Of a stretch of 64,000 bases of DNA, positions 1 to 9,525 are shown in pieces. Both the position numbers and the translations under genes were made by a program. Position 1 is the first letter of the stretch, and each line of letters begins with the position of its first letter. The notes beneath the pieces were generated by a model. The model was not told where the DNA came from. It saw only the letters and a list, made by a program, of their open reading frames with translations, and did no database searches. The stretch is from Golubevia sp. BC0850. Its lineage: Eukaryota > Basidiomycota > Exobasidiomycetes > Golubeviales > Golubeviaceae. Location: assembly GCA_012976225.1 (NCBI GenBank), contig JAAVVG010000026.1:67056-131055 (forward strand), in the 5' to 3' direction.

Positions 1-310
1 GATGTGAAGAAAGGTGGTTGTCTTGATTCTCTTGCTGCTTCTCTTTGCCTTTTTTGTTACGTGAAACTCTAACACCAGCGTTTCTTAAAGAAGTTCTTCT
101 GACTAAATCCAACTGATTCTTTGAGAATTCGCGTATTCTTGCATACCTTGATGATAGAAGTTGAAGTGACTTCAGTGATTCAATTTCTGATGGATGGAGA
201 GGGAGAGATGGGAAAGTGGATAGAGAAGAGGTTGAAGTTGAACCTAGAGTTGTTGAGCTGAACAAAGATGATGGATGACCTGAAAGTGAAAGCAAAACTT
301 CAGCTAACAT
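1..310 (-). CDS. Gamma-tubulin complex component 4-like (GCP4), N-terminal part, cut by window edge
   Basis: This is the first 103 codons of a gene reading off the left edge. The protein begins MLAEVLLSLSGHPSSLF and soon contains FPSLPLHPSEIESLKSL and YARIREFSK. This is the start pattern of the GCP4 member of the Spc97/Spc98 (GCP) family: a short helix, then an LHPSE motif, then an aromatic helix. GCP proteins form the gamma-tubulin ring complex that nucleates microtubules at spindle pole bodies. The frame is open from the ATG at 308-310 to base 1 with no intron seen. The gamma-tubulin-binding C-terminal half lies outside the window. Assignment rests on recognised N-terminal motifs only, so GCP4 versus another GCP paralogue is likely but not certain. 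Confidence 0.7.
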   Translation of the reverse strand, partial: MLAEVLLSLSGHPSSLFSSTTLGSTSTSSLSTFPSLPLHPSEIESLKSLQLLSSRYARIREFSKNQLDLVRRTSLRNAGVRVSRNKKGKEKQQENQDNHLSSH

Positions 311-755
311 TGAAGAATTGATTTGAATTGGTTTGGGATGAGAAGAGAGGAACACGAGACACGAGACAAGACCAACACCCCAACGGAGGGTGAAGAACAA
401 CACTAGCATTGGGAACTTGAAATTGTAGTTTTGGGTTCGCCATCATGAAAGTCTAGAGAATCGCAAAGAACATCTCCTGAAGAGAAGAGGAACTTTAAAG
501 TAGGATTGCTGAGCACCAGCCCTCTCTCACCCTTTTCTTCACCCCTCTCGAGTGAATGCTTGACGCGCTTTCTTGCAGAGAGCTCGACAGCTCACTTCAC
601 TCGCCGCTTTCACATTCAAAGCCTGCAAATGTTGAGAGAGGGAAAACTTGATTTTGTATGCTGTCACGGTATATGTTCTACATCAATGAAAAGTGGGAAG
701 ACGCAGCAAACGAGAAAGAGTCCATGTGCGATACGTATTGTAGTTGATTTTCCAC
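311..755. other. Intergenic: GCP4 promoter region and 3' flank of LCAT-like gene
   Basis: About 445 bases lie between two minus-strand genes. The open frame on the plus strand here has no family resemblance. I see only pyrimidine-rich tracts expected of promoter and 3' flanking DNA. Confidence 0.6.
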
Positions 756-3700
756 CTAGCCTTCTTTATTTCCTTTTCCTTTTCTGACAACCTCTGCTCT
801 CCTATTCGCCTCCAAACAAATCCCTACCCCAGTAAGATCAGAAAGGAGAGTGACGTGTCTATGAGAGGTCTCAACGACTCCATCCGAGATTTCCAACTTC
901 AAGCGTTGAGTCAAAGATTGAGGTTTCGACTCTGCTCCAGTAGATTTTGCAGACTGAGAAGAAGTTGGATCCGAATGATGAATGATTTTCTCCTTCTCTG
1001 CTTCCAATTGAACGAGTTCCGAATCCTTGACTAGAAGTCTGCTCCACGAACCAGGAAGAGCGACCGAACTTCTTCTCAGGATCACTCCATCTCCAGGAGC
1101 ATAGAGCATACGACTATAGTTTGCATCCCTGATGTCTTTCTTCCAGCCTTCGTCTGCTTCATCAGTTCCTTCGAACGAGCTGACCTCCTCTTCTTCCTCC
1201 GCGTCCCATCCGTTCTTCGAGACGAGTGCTCCTCGAACCGTTGGGGTTCTACCGCTGGTGAGGATAGAAATTGGAGGATAGTCTTTAAACCGACTCTCAT
1301 CGAAAGCTTTGACAATGTCTTCATCGAAAGCTTTGACGTCTTGAAGAGTTCGTTTCAGATAGCCCCAAGCTTCTCTTTGATCCTTGTCCTTCTTGATATC
1401 TTCTTCCGTCTTCGTTTCATCTCCTCCGGGGCTCTTTACTGAAGCTTGAGAATTGGAAGATGGAACAGAGTTGTTCAAATCAGCTCTGTTCTCAGGCATG
1501 AGCTTTCCGTCTTCCAGCTCTTGAGCCAAAGCTGGCGACGAAGAAGGATCAGCTGCTTCAGCTGTTACCGCTCCAACCTTTACTACTGCTTCTGCAGCCT
1601 TGTCAGCTATCTGCTCCGTTGGACCTTTCGGAGAATCTGCGTCGTTGCTAGTAGTAGTTTCGACCTCGGGAGAACCGGATTTGATCTCTCCCTCTGGGCT
1701 AGTAGCCATGGAAAGACCTGGAAAGCCATTCTGAGTTTCCGTGTTGTTGGAGGAAGACGAAGGATCAACTTGATCGGCAGAACCTTTTGAAGAACTCTTG
1801 ACGATACATGTGATCTTCTTTCCGTCTTCGATTGCCTTCCATTCTCTGGAGAGACAGGGAGAGAGACTCCAATCTTTCCAAGTCTCTACATCGAAGAAGT
1901 CCGAATCCTTATGAAGAGTTCCAATTTCCTTTTCTTCGTCCATATTCTTGCTTCTCTTGACTTCCAGCTCGAAGCACCGTCCATCTCTCGGAAGGAGGTA
2001 GAAAGAGGATCTAAAGCTAAACGTGGCTCTAGGCGAACAGATCAGATCGTTCTTTAGAGCAGCATCTCCCCAAGCCAAGGGCCCACACATATTCGCAGTC
2101 CCTTGAAAGGGAGAAGAAGCGAAGACGATCGACCTGAAGATGCTTGGATCTTTGGCTTGAGAGAGAGCGTGTAGGGTTAGAAGACCTCCCATCGAGTGAG
2201 CGATGACGTGTGCTCCGACTCCGGTGGCTGTTTTGAGGTCTTCGAGGAAAGATACTAGCTTTGGAGATTGTCCACGAAGACTGAGACGCCAATCGTACCC
2301 GAAATCGTAAGTGACGACTCCTTTCCTGCTAGAGCACTTCTCATGGAGTCTCTTTCCCATGTCCACCAACTTTCCGATGTTGGTAACTCCTCCAGAGGAA
2401 TAGACGAGATCTTCAGAGTTGTCTTCCGAGGCTTGATCCAAGCCTAGTTCGAGCTTTGGGTTTCGTAGCTTGACTCCGACCTGAGACGAGGAAGGAAAAA
2501 GAGAGACATCAGCATACAGCCGAAGAGAATGGGATCCAAGTCACAAGCATGATATTGACTTTTCTTTCTTCCCATCTCTCGCTACTCACTTTGATTGGGA
2601 TCCACATCATCTCCTTTGTCTTGCTATCTCTAAGTACACTTCCTCTGTATCCGCCCAAGATGACCACGTTTCCACTCAGATGTTTGAAGACTTCAGAAGT
2701 TTTGACGTCTCTATGAATAGTTGGAGACACTTCCGGAATCGTCCAATCCTTCTCGGCTATGCCAGACCAAGCGTGAGCCGCACTTCGAACGGTTGGAGGA
2801 AGACGATCCGAACCTTTCGGAGTCGAGTCGTTTCTTCCCAATCCGATAGGTAAGAACCCGATTCCGGCTCCTTTCGAGGGTCTGGAGGGTTCTTCTTGGT
2901 CAAGATTGCGGCTTGACTGAGGTTTGGAAGATTTGGTGGAAGGAGCAGAGACCAGACCGTCGAGAGAAGGGAGTCCATGAGAGATCGAAGTTCTTATAGT
3001 TCCAATCCTAGCAGAAATGGTAGACCAAAGAGTGCTCTGGTGCTGAGAAGAAGTCGCGTGTGTTGACGGAGCGACACGAGAGTATGGAGTGGATCCAGCA
3101 GCTCCGTCCTCCTCGATAGAAGCTACCAAGTCCAATTCATCGGGCGAAGTAGCTTCATCCAGTTCTGAATTCACTGAAGCTGTCTGTCTCAGCATTCTGG
3201 CCGAGATATTTCTTGGGAGTGTTGAAGGTGGACTGATTGGTTGGAGGTGTGAGAGCGTATCTTCTTCGTTCTCTGGCTCTTCCTCTTCTTCCTCCTCTTC
3301 TTGTAAGACCGATTCTTGAATGATAATCTGATCTCTTTTCTCTTCTGAAGTTCCGACTCCTTGGGATCCAACGCTCTCTAGCTTCCTTTCCTTTCCAGTG
3401 GCGCCCAGGACTCCTAAGCTCTTGAGCATTCCGAAACCAGTAACTTTCTTCTTCATCTTTTTCGTAGCTAAAGCGAGACTACTGTCTCCAAAGTGTGTAT
3501 CGTAGAAGGCTTGCTTAGCAGTGGGGTTTCGATGGAAAGGATTGACTGAAGGATAAGGCATTGACTTGTCGTGAGCGTAACCTCTTGGAGCGTCACCGAA
3601 CGTAGAATGGGGCTCAACAGGAACAGGAGAAGAGGTTCTGGAAAGGCTTTCACCTGTCATAGAAGAGGAGTGTTGATCTTGATTGGGTGAAAGTGTTGAG

Positions 3701-4284
3701 GTCTTAGAATTGTTGCTGGGCTTGCTTCCTGCAGCAGCTCCAACCTTGTGTTCCTTCTCCTTCTCCAGAAAGACTGAGAGTATGCTAGCTGGAAGACTCT
3801 TTCTTCTGTTCTCCTTGGAAGTAGGGTTCTTGTCTTTCTTGAGGTCTTGTTCTAATCCCGTCCCCAGCTGATTATCTCCACCCAATAACTGAGCTTCACC
3901 TCCTGCAGTCTCAGTAGAGTCTTCTGAATTACTCGCCACTGATACAAATTCACCGCCAGGTCTCTTCCAGCCCCTCTCAGCTTCCGGAATAAACCTAGAA
4001 TGAGGAGGCAAAGAGAGCGCAGGAGCTGCTTGTGGACTTCCACCTGATCCTCTCCTTTTCCCATCCTTCCCAACGTCGGCAGAAGTAGGTGATGAAGACA
4101 AGTTGGGATTCTGATTTGTGTTTGAGTTCGAATGGGTGTTCCAAGACCATTCTGGCATACGAAGGAGGGAAGGAGAATTCTTTGGAGGATTGACCTTCTT
4201 GTCTGGATTTGATGAATCTGAGCTCAACCTCTTGTTGGGTGTCGTTGAGGAGGAGGCAGGAGTTGCATCTTCTGATTTCACCAT
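756..4284 (-). CDS. LCAT-like alpha/beta hydrolase with long disordered N-terminal region
   Basis: Two exons, 2590..4284 and 756..2480, joined in phase 0 by a 109-nt GTGAGT..CAG intron, encode about 1139 residues. The first ~500 residues are Ser/Pro/acidic low complexity. The catalytic part follows: NVVILGGYRGSVLRD, then GYDWRLSL, then the nucleophile elbow AHSMGG (Ser near residue 661). Later come an Asp in YAPGDGVI and a His in ETSHRHVTLLSD, which complete a plausible Ser-Asp-His triad. This order matches the lecithin:cholesterol acyltransferase family (PF02450), including phospholipid acyltransferases and lipases. Substrate cannot be told from sequence. There is no signal peptide or clear membrane helix at the chosen start. 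An in-frame upstream ATG at 4377 would add 31 residues; the later start was preferred because the upstream stretch looks non-coding. Confidence 0.75.
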
Positions 4285-4551
4285 ATCCGATGAATGGAAG
4301 TGAGAGCTATAAGGAAAAGAGCGAAGTGACCATGCTTGAGGTGGGAAGAAATGAAATGTAAGCTCGGAAAGACGCAACCGACGGTTCTCTAATCCATAGG
4401 GTTAGGGGTTAACGCGGACCGTATGCCATCAAGGACGTTGACATGGGATTGAAATGAACCAAGTTAACAAGCTGAACAGGTCTAGAGATACAAAGATGAA
4501 AGAAGGTCTAACAGAGAACCGAGGGAAGAGGTAGAGAAGAAAAAGGAGTGG

Positions 4552-5465
4552 CTACCAGGAGGCTTTAGTAACACCTGCAATCTTTCCAGCTAGAGCGTTG
4601 AGCCTGAATTGATACTGCGAGATAGAGAGAGAGGAAAGTAGGAGAGGAGAGAAAAGAGAGGAGATAGGGAAAGAAAGAGACATAGGAAGGAGAGGAAACT
4701 TCAAGTCAGCTCAAGACTCATCTGTTGGGTGTAGCCGCACACCTCCTCTCCTGGTCCATAATTCCATAGAGAGGCAATTCTGTTTAATCAGAGAAGTTGA
4801 ATCTTGCAGGGGTGAAGCTTGAAAGCCTCAAAGAGGCACAATTGGGTGTCTATCCTTGATCGTCTCCTTCTGTTGCTCTGTCAACCTTCATTCCTCGATT
4901 TGAGGAACTAGCATGAAACCTGTTTCCTTACTGCTAGTGCAGCTTTCTGGTTCCTCAAAATACCTTGCTCCTTCAGCTCCCATCGTCTTTAGAGGGCAGT
5001 CCCATCTTCTCCAATCTTCTTCTCTCTCCTCCTCTCCATCATCTCAACTCACCCTGCATAGTCCAAACTCATTGATGATCCCTCTACCCCTACCAGTCTC
5101 AACACACCTATTCCTAACGGCAGCAGGCCTAGTCTTATTCGGGAACAAGTTCAATTGCAACTGAGCTTGATGTCTAACTTTGGATTCCAAAGTTGTATTT
5201 CTGGCAATGTACTTGTATGCCCTTCGGAGGAGTTCCGAGTTGTGAACAGCTAGCCTGGTAGATTGATCTCGACTTTGAAAAGTGAGAATGAATTAGAAGA
5301 AAGAGGGATAGAGGAGGTGCATATAGAATGAGTTCATGGCCAATCGAGGGGTTAGGGTTTGCTGACTTCTCTCTCGCTATCTTTCTCTGTCGGTCTCTCT
5401 CTAAATACCTAGATCTTGATGATTGAAAGAACTCACAGGACTCTAGCATTTGGTCGGATGGGCAT
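4552..5465 (-). CDS. Mitochondrial small-subunit ribosomal protein uS14m (MRP2 family)
   Basis: Three exons, 5437..5465, 5053..5254 and 4552..4614, join exactly in phase and encode 97 residues. The hallmark is RNRCVETGRGRGIINEFGLC followed by a C-terminal GVTKASW. This is the S14 signature (RNRC..TGR.RG....FGL.R and a terminal KASW). uS14m binds 16S-like rRNA in the head of the mitochondrial small subunit. The first exon is only 29 nt (MPIRPNARV plus two bases). Length fits organellar S14 (about 100 residues). The second intron is 438 nt, several times longer than its neighbours. The first intron contains AAACCCTAACCCC near 5346-5360, which resembles the telo-box seen near translation genes. 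Because the exons are small, long-ORF calling would miss this gene. Confidence 0.9.
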
Positions 5466-5691
5466 CGCTTCTGGTTGGGATGGGTTGTGGAAAGAGAGGC
5501 AACCACTTCTCTCTTCTTGACCAAACTGATCACTCATCCTTTTCTCTTCTAATCCTTTTTTTCCTCCCGATCTCCCAGATTGCATTCCTCGAGAAGATTT
5601 GACTACTTTCAGCAACTTCCGACAACCAAAAAGTTCGTTCGAACTTCCTTGGGAAACGAGCAGAGAACGAAGCAGGTAAGACTTTGCACAG

Positions 5692-6885
5692 ATGGACGCT
5701 TCTAAGAGGGAGCTCGCTAGATTCACAGACATCCAAGAAGATGTGATCATTCTAATCGTTCAGTACATCCGAAGCGAGGTGGAAGATGCTGTTGGAGTTC
5801 CTCAGTTGGACGAAGGTCGAATCTGAGTCCGAACAAAACCAAGTCACTCTTCGTTCAATTCTGAACACCTTTTCTCAATCCTTCTCTCTCCCAGCATTCG
5901 AAACTTAACTCTTAGATCTGTCGCTCTGAGCTGCAGGCAATCTTATGGTCAATGGTCTCCTCACTTCCTCCACAGCGTCGCCTTCTTCCATTTCATCACT
6001 CATTCTCTCAAGACGTTGGTCGTAGCTGGAGCTGGAGATCCTAGTCCGATGATGCTAGCCCAAAACGTGATCTGGGTTCTGGTCGAAGCTAAACATTTAT
6101 GTAAAGCGTCTCTTCAATTCATCGTTCCTCAAGCCTCATTTGAGTACCTTTATGATTTACGAGATACTTTTAAAAGACTCTCTAACCTTAAGCAATTAGC
6201 TATTCTACCTCGGTTTCTGTGGGAGAAGAGTTCGGATCAAGCGACTACGTGGGCTGGAAATAGAGAAATCATATGTCGGAATGCACCAACGGAAGCTATC
6301 TACTCATTCTTACAAGTCACCAAGCAGCTAGATTCGTTAGAAATCGTGGGAGGGCAGGCCAACTCTTATGCTGGAGACGAAGCTTTTCAAGATCTCTTCA
6401 TAGATTGTTTAGCTGGAATTTCAACTTCTCATAAGTCATGAAGACATTTACGAATCCTCACTCTCGTCGCGAGGGACCCATCAATTGTTCACCTTCCTGC
6501 TTCACATCTCTGAAAATCTTAGGGATCGACTCACATATCATCGTCTGTTATGCTTACGCTAATATCAACACACAGTTTTTCCCTAAATCTTGAAACCATA
6601 TATTTACAATCTTATGCATTTAGAGATGACAAAGCAGAAGCCACGGATTTCAGAGAAGAGAGAGATTTATCCCTGATGATCTCGACTAGATGTTTGGACA
6701 AGTTGATAGAAATCGTGGTTCCTGCTGATCCAATTGATCCTAATGAAAAGTTGGGAAGGACTCCTAGATGTCTGAATCTCTTCAAGCAATCAAGACAGTA
6801 TTTCAGAGAGACTGAGCTAATTAAGAGCCCCAAGGTTAAGCTGAGAGAACTGGGATCTGGACAGACTAGTGAGTTTGAAACATGA
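5692..6885 (+). pseudogene. F-box/LRR-like gene, apparently disrupted
   Basis: An N-terminal stretch starting at 5692 (MDASKRELARFTDIQEDVII) resembles the helix of an F-box. After a likely intron, a long frame runs IRNLTLRSVALSCRQSYGQW, then FHFITHSLKTLVVAGAGDPS, a CRQ/LKTLVV pattern typical of basidiomycete F-box/leucine-rich-repeat proteins. These are substrate receptors of SCF ubiquitin ligases. Disruptions: no canonical donor joins the first stretch to the second in phase; the frame meets TGA at 6439-6441, although the same frame continues with repeat-like text (RHLRILTLVA) before two more stops near 6512 and 6521. It then opens again from about 6550 to 6885. An unusual intron could remove some of these. 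I treat it as a decaying family member. It starts divergently from uS14m. Confidence 0.5.
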
Positions 6886-7457
6886 GAGCGAATTTGCTTC
6901 CTCGACTTCAAATTCAGCTGTGAGGGCTCCCAGCTGACTTGACACCCCTTTCGATTGTTTTCCCTCCTTCTAGTCGGTGACGCCTCCAAAGGAGAGGATT
7001 GTATCTCAATCTGTGATTGGATTTGCCCCTTGCCTCGATGATTCTAACTTAATTGTTTTCGATCTAAAGATGTTTTGAAACGGAATGTAAAGCTCGGAGT
7101 GATTGTATCCCAACGCATCGCGGTTCACTTCTTGAGTGATGAACAGGCTTGAAAATGAGCAGAGTGAGCGATCCACGCTCACCCGCTTTGAGGATGACTA
7201 TTGATGAGTATATTTAACATTGCCATAAACAGAGAGAATGTGAGAGAACTGAGTGATAGGAATTCTTTTTATTAGAAGCGGCCAGCGAAACTAGAAAATA
7301 CCATCAGCGATTTCCTCCCGCTTCCAGAGGAGAAGAAAAGACTAAGTGAGTGGCATGAGTAAAGGAGAAAGGCCTAGAAGGAGACTAGGGGAGCTATAGA
7401 AAAACAAAAGAAGAAGGAAAAGGGACATATCGAAAGCTACCTTGAAGAGTCAACAGA
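6886..7457. other. Intergenic, nothing recognised
   Basis: About 570 bases between the disrupted F-box-like gene and the 3' end of the secreted RlpA-like gene. No ORF with family resemblance, repeat or RNA gene was seen. Confidence 0.5.
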
Positions 7458-8863
7458 TTAAATGAACTCCCAAGTGATCTTCATCCTTCCGATAGCCTGG
7501 TCGGCGATTTCGTCAAAAGCAGAGGTACTCTGGAGATTTAGAAGATGGGGCAAGGAGAAAGAGAGTGAAGGTAAGGAAGAGGTTTGCCAGAGCAAGTCGC
7601 TTGAAGTGTAGACATAAGCCACATCTCCCCTCCGTCTTCTTCCAAGGCACACTCACGAAATCCAGGTCGTACTCTTTACACGCTTCACAACGGTCTACAA
7701 TGCGAGCTTCAACCGACTTGCCTTGATAGGTGGCTTTAACTTTGGCTCCGCAGAGGCTGAGAATTGAGGATTGAGAAGAGAGGGAGAGAAGTGGACTTGT
7801 CAGCTCCTACTCGAACAAGCCTCCTTTCAAGAAGATGTACACTTACGAGTTGTTGTTCGGATTACCTCCTTGAGTGTACTAGTGAGAGCAGGGAGCAGAG
7901 AAAGCATGCAAGTCAGGTCAAAGACGTGAGAGAAGCGCCGAGTTGGAAACACTTACACGATCATAGAGGATGTGACTGATGGCGACGATCTTGTCACTAT
8001 CTGAGGTAGTCTCTCCACAAGAACCAAGACCTTGAGGGGAGAAAATGGGAAAAGAGAGATGTGCTAGAGTCAGACGGTGCACTCAAAGTCGACACGGTGA
8101 CGACGCGGTTCAACTAACCTGTTGCAAAGAAGGTACCGTCCCCGTCTCTAGTAGTGCCAACAAGGTCACTGACTACACTTCCCACTCCTCCGGATCCAGA
8201 TCCACCAGGCGAAGAGGAAGAAGAGCTCGAAGAACTTGATGCGGAAGCAGACGAGTCGTTGCTTTTTGATGACGAAGAGGAAGAAGACTGGTCTCCAGCT
8301 GAGCTACCTGAACTACCTTTCGATGGTCCAGAAGACTCTTGATTAGTTGCAGCTTTGGCATTTCCGGTTGAAGAAGCAGCTGCGACAGGCGAAGAAGATT
8401 CGGTGGAGTTTGAATTCGAACCCGAAGCAGAATCTGAGCCAGCAGATTCGGTTGAGTTTCTCTTGGATCCGGTACCAGATGATGAAGAAGAAGAAGAATG
8501 ATAATCAGAATGCTTGGACTTGCAACTAGAAGGCGAAGGAGGGAAGGATCGAGATGGGAGAAATTGTCAGAAAGAGGGCCCGTCGAGAATCCGCGTGTCA
8601 CCCAATCTGGATGCGTCACTTCGATTCTTGGAAAGATTTCTTGTTATACATGAATGTGATAGATTCTAAACTCACCTCTTTCTTTTGTGCATCTTCTTCA
8701 AGTTTCCATTTCCGTCTCTCGCTTGAAGGAGATGAGCGTGGATGCTTCTGAGATTGCTTCTAGCTCCGATTTGATGTTGAGAATCAGAAGAGGCAGTTAT
8801 AGAGGTTACCAGTCCTAGACCGAGAGTAGCGACCAAGATAGATAGGGAGAATGAAAACTTCAT
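7458..8863 (-). CDS. Secreted RlpA-like (double-psi beta-barrel) protein
   Basis: Six exons (8676..8863, 8119..8525, 7957..8030, 7847..7878, 7657..7756, 7458..7529) join in phase to encode 290 residues. Residues 1-24 (MKFSFSLSILVATLGLGLVT...) form a signal peptide. A ~115-residue Ser/Gly/Asn linker follows, then a compact domain: GDGTFFATGLGSCGETT, IVAISHILYD, LCGAKVKATYQGKSVEARIV, DRCEACKEYDLDF and STSAFDEIADQAIGRMKITW. The GTFF..GLGSCG start, the VDRC..C..YDLD motif and the AFDEIA..G..K..W end mark an RlpA-like double-psi beta-barrel fold related to barwin and expansins. Such fungal proteins are extracellular, often abundant during plant contact or stress. The Asp in VDRC and the Asp in DLD are the conserved positions. 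No catalytic activity is claimed. Confidence 0.87.
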
Positions 8864-9356
8864 CGTTGGTGGAAAAGAGGGGGGTGGGGCAGGACGAAGA
8901 ATGCAGAGAGGAAGAGAGCTTCTTTCAAAGAAGAGTGGGTGAGGAAGGGAAGTCTAAAGGTGAACTGTGACAGCTGGTTATGCTCGAGAGTCCAATAGAA
9001 AGAATAGTAAAACTTTGGGGATGGAGAGGTTGTGGGAAAGAGAGAAGAAAGACAAGAAGAAACTTTTGTCAACCTTGGATTATGTAGCTGCAGCAGGACG
9101 CGATTTCGCTCGCTGTTTCAGTTTTGCTCCGAGCCCTACATATCAGCTGCCAGAACATCACTTACTAACGCCCTGTACTATTACCAAATGACTCAGTAAC
9201 ATCGGAAGAGAGTGTCTGCTGTCAGTTGTGACAACTCTTCCAAATGCAGCTCGCACTCGTCTTCTTTGATTCGAGTGAAGTTTCACAGCAATTCGAGCTC
9301 TTCGTCCTTTCAGAAACTTCTTCTTTTCAAATGGTAACAATACAGAGATAAGGGAA

Positions 9357-9419
<63 letters not shown>

Positions 9420-9525
9420 TGATGATTTATTCTAGGGTAATGTAAAAGTTGAGAAGAGAGGAGGTGGAATGCGGAGGTGTGCTGGGAATCGTGAAGAGAA
9501 GAACTAGAAAAGTTGAACAATAGGA
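8864..9525. other. Intergenic between RlpA-like gene and ABC transporter, with GA microsatellite
   Basis: About 660 bases comprising the RlpA-like gene promoter and the 3' flank of the ABC transporter. The only structure is the purine repeat near 9354-9419, listed separately. The Ser-Leu-rich minus-strand frame across it is a product of that repeat. Confidence 0.6.
9354..9419. repeat. Interrupted (GA)n microsatellite in about 16-nt periods
   Basis: A run of GA dinucleotides is interrupted at regular intervals by AAAG, giving a repeated block of about 16 nt occurring about four times. It lies just beyond the stop codon of the ABC transporter gene and would be pyrimidine-rich in that gene's 3' region. 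Confidence 0.9.

Noticed and set aside
4913-5164. 83-residue plus-strand frame with a hydrophobic end
   Set aside because: It is antisense to the long intron and second exon of the uS14m gene, whose conserved motifs are convincing.
8154-8342. Acidic Glu/Asp-rich plus-strand protein
   Set aside because: Antisense of the Ser-rich linker of the secreted RlpA-like protein.
9158-9520. Ser-Leu repeat protein on the minus strand
   Set aside because: It is only the translation of the GA microsatellite.
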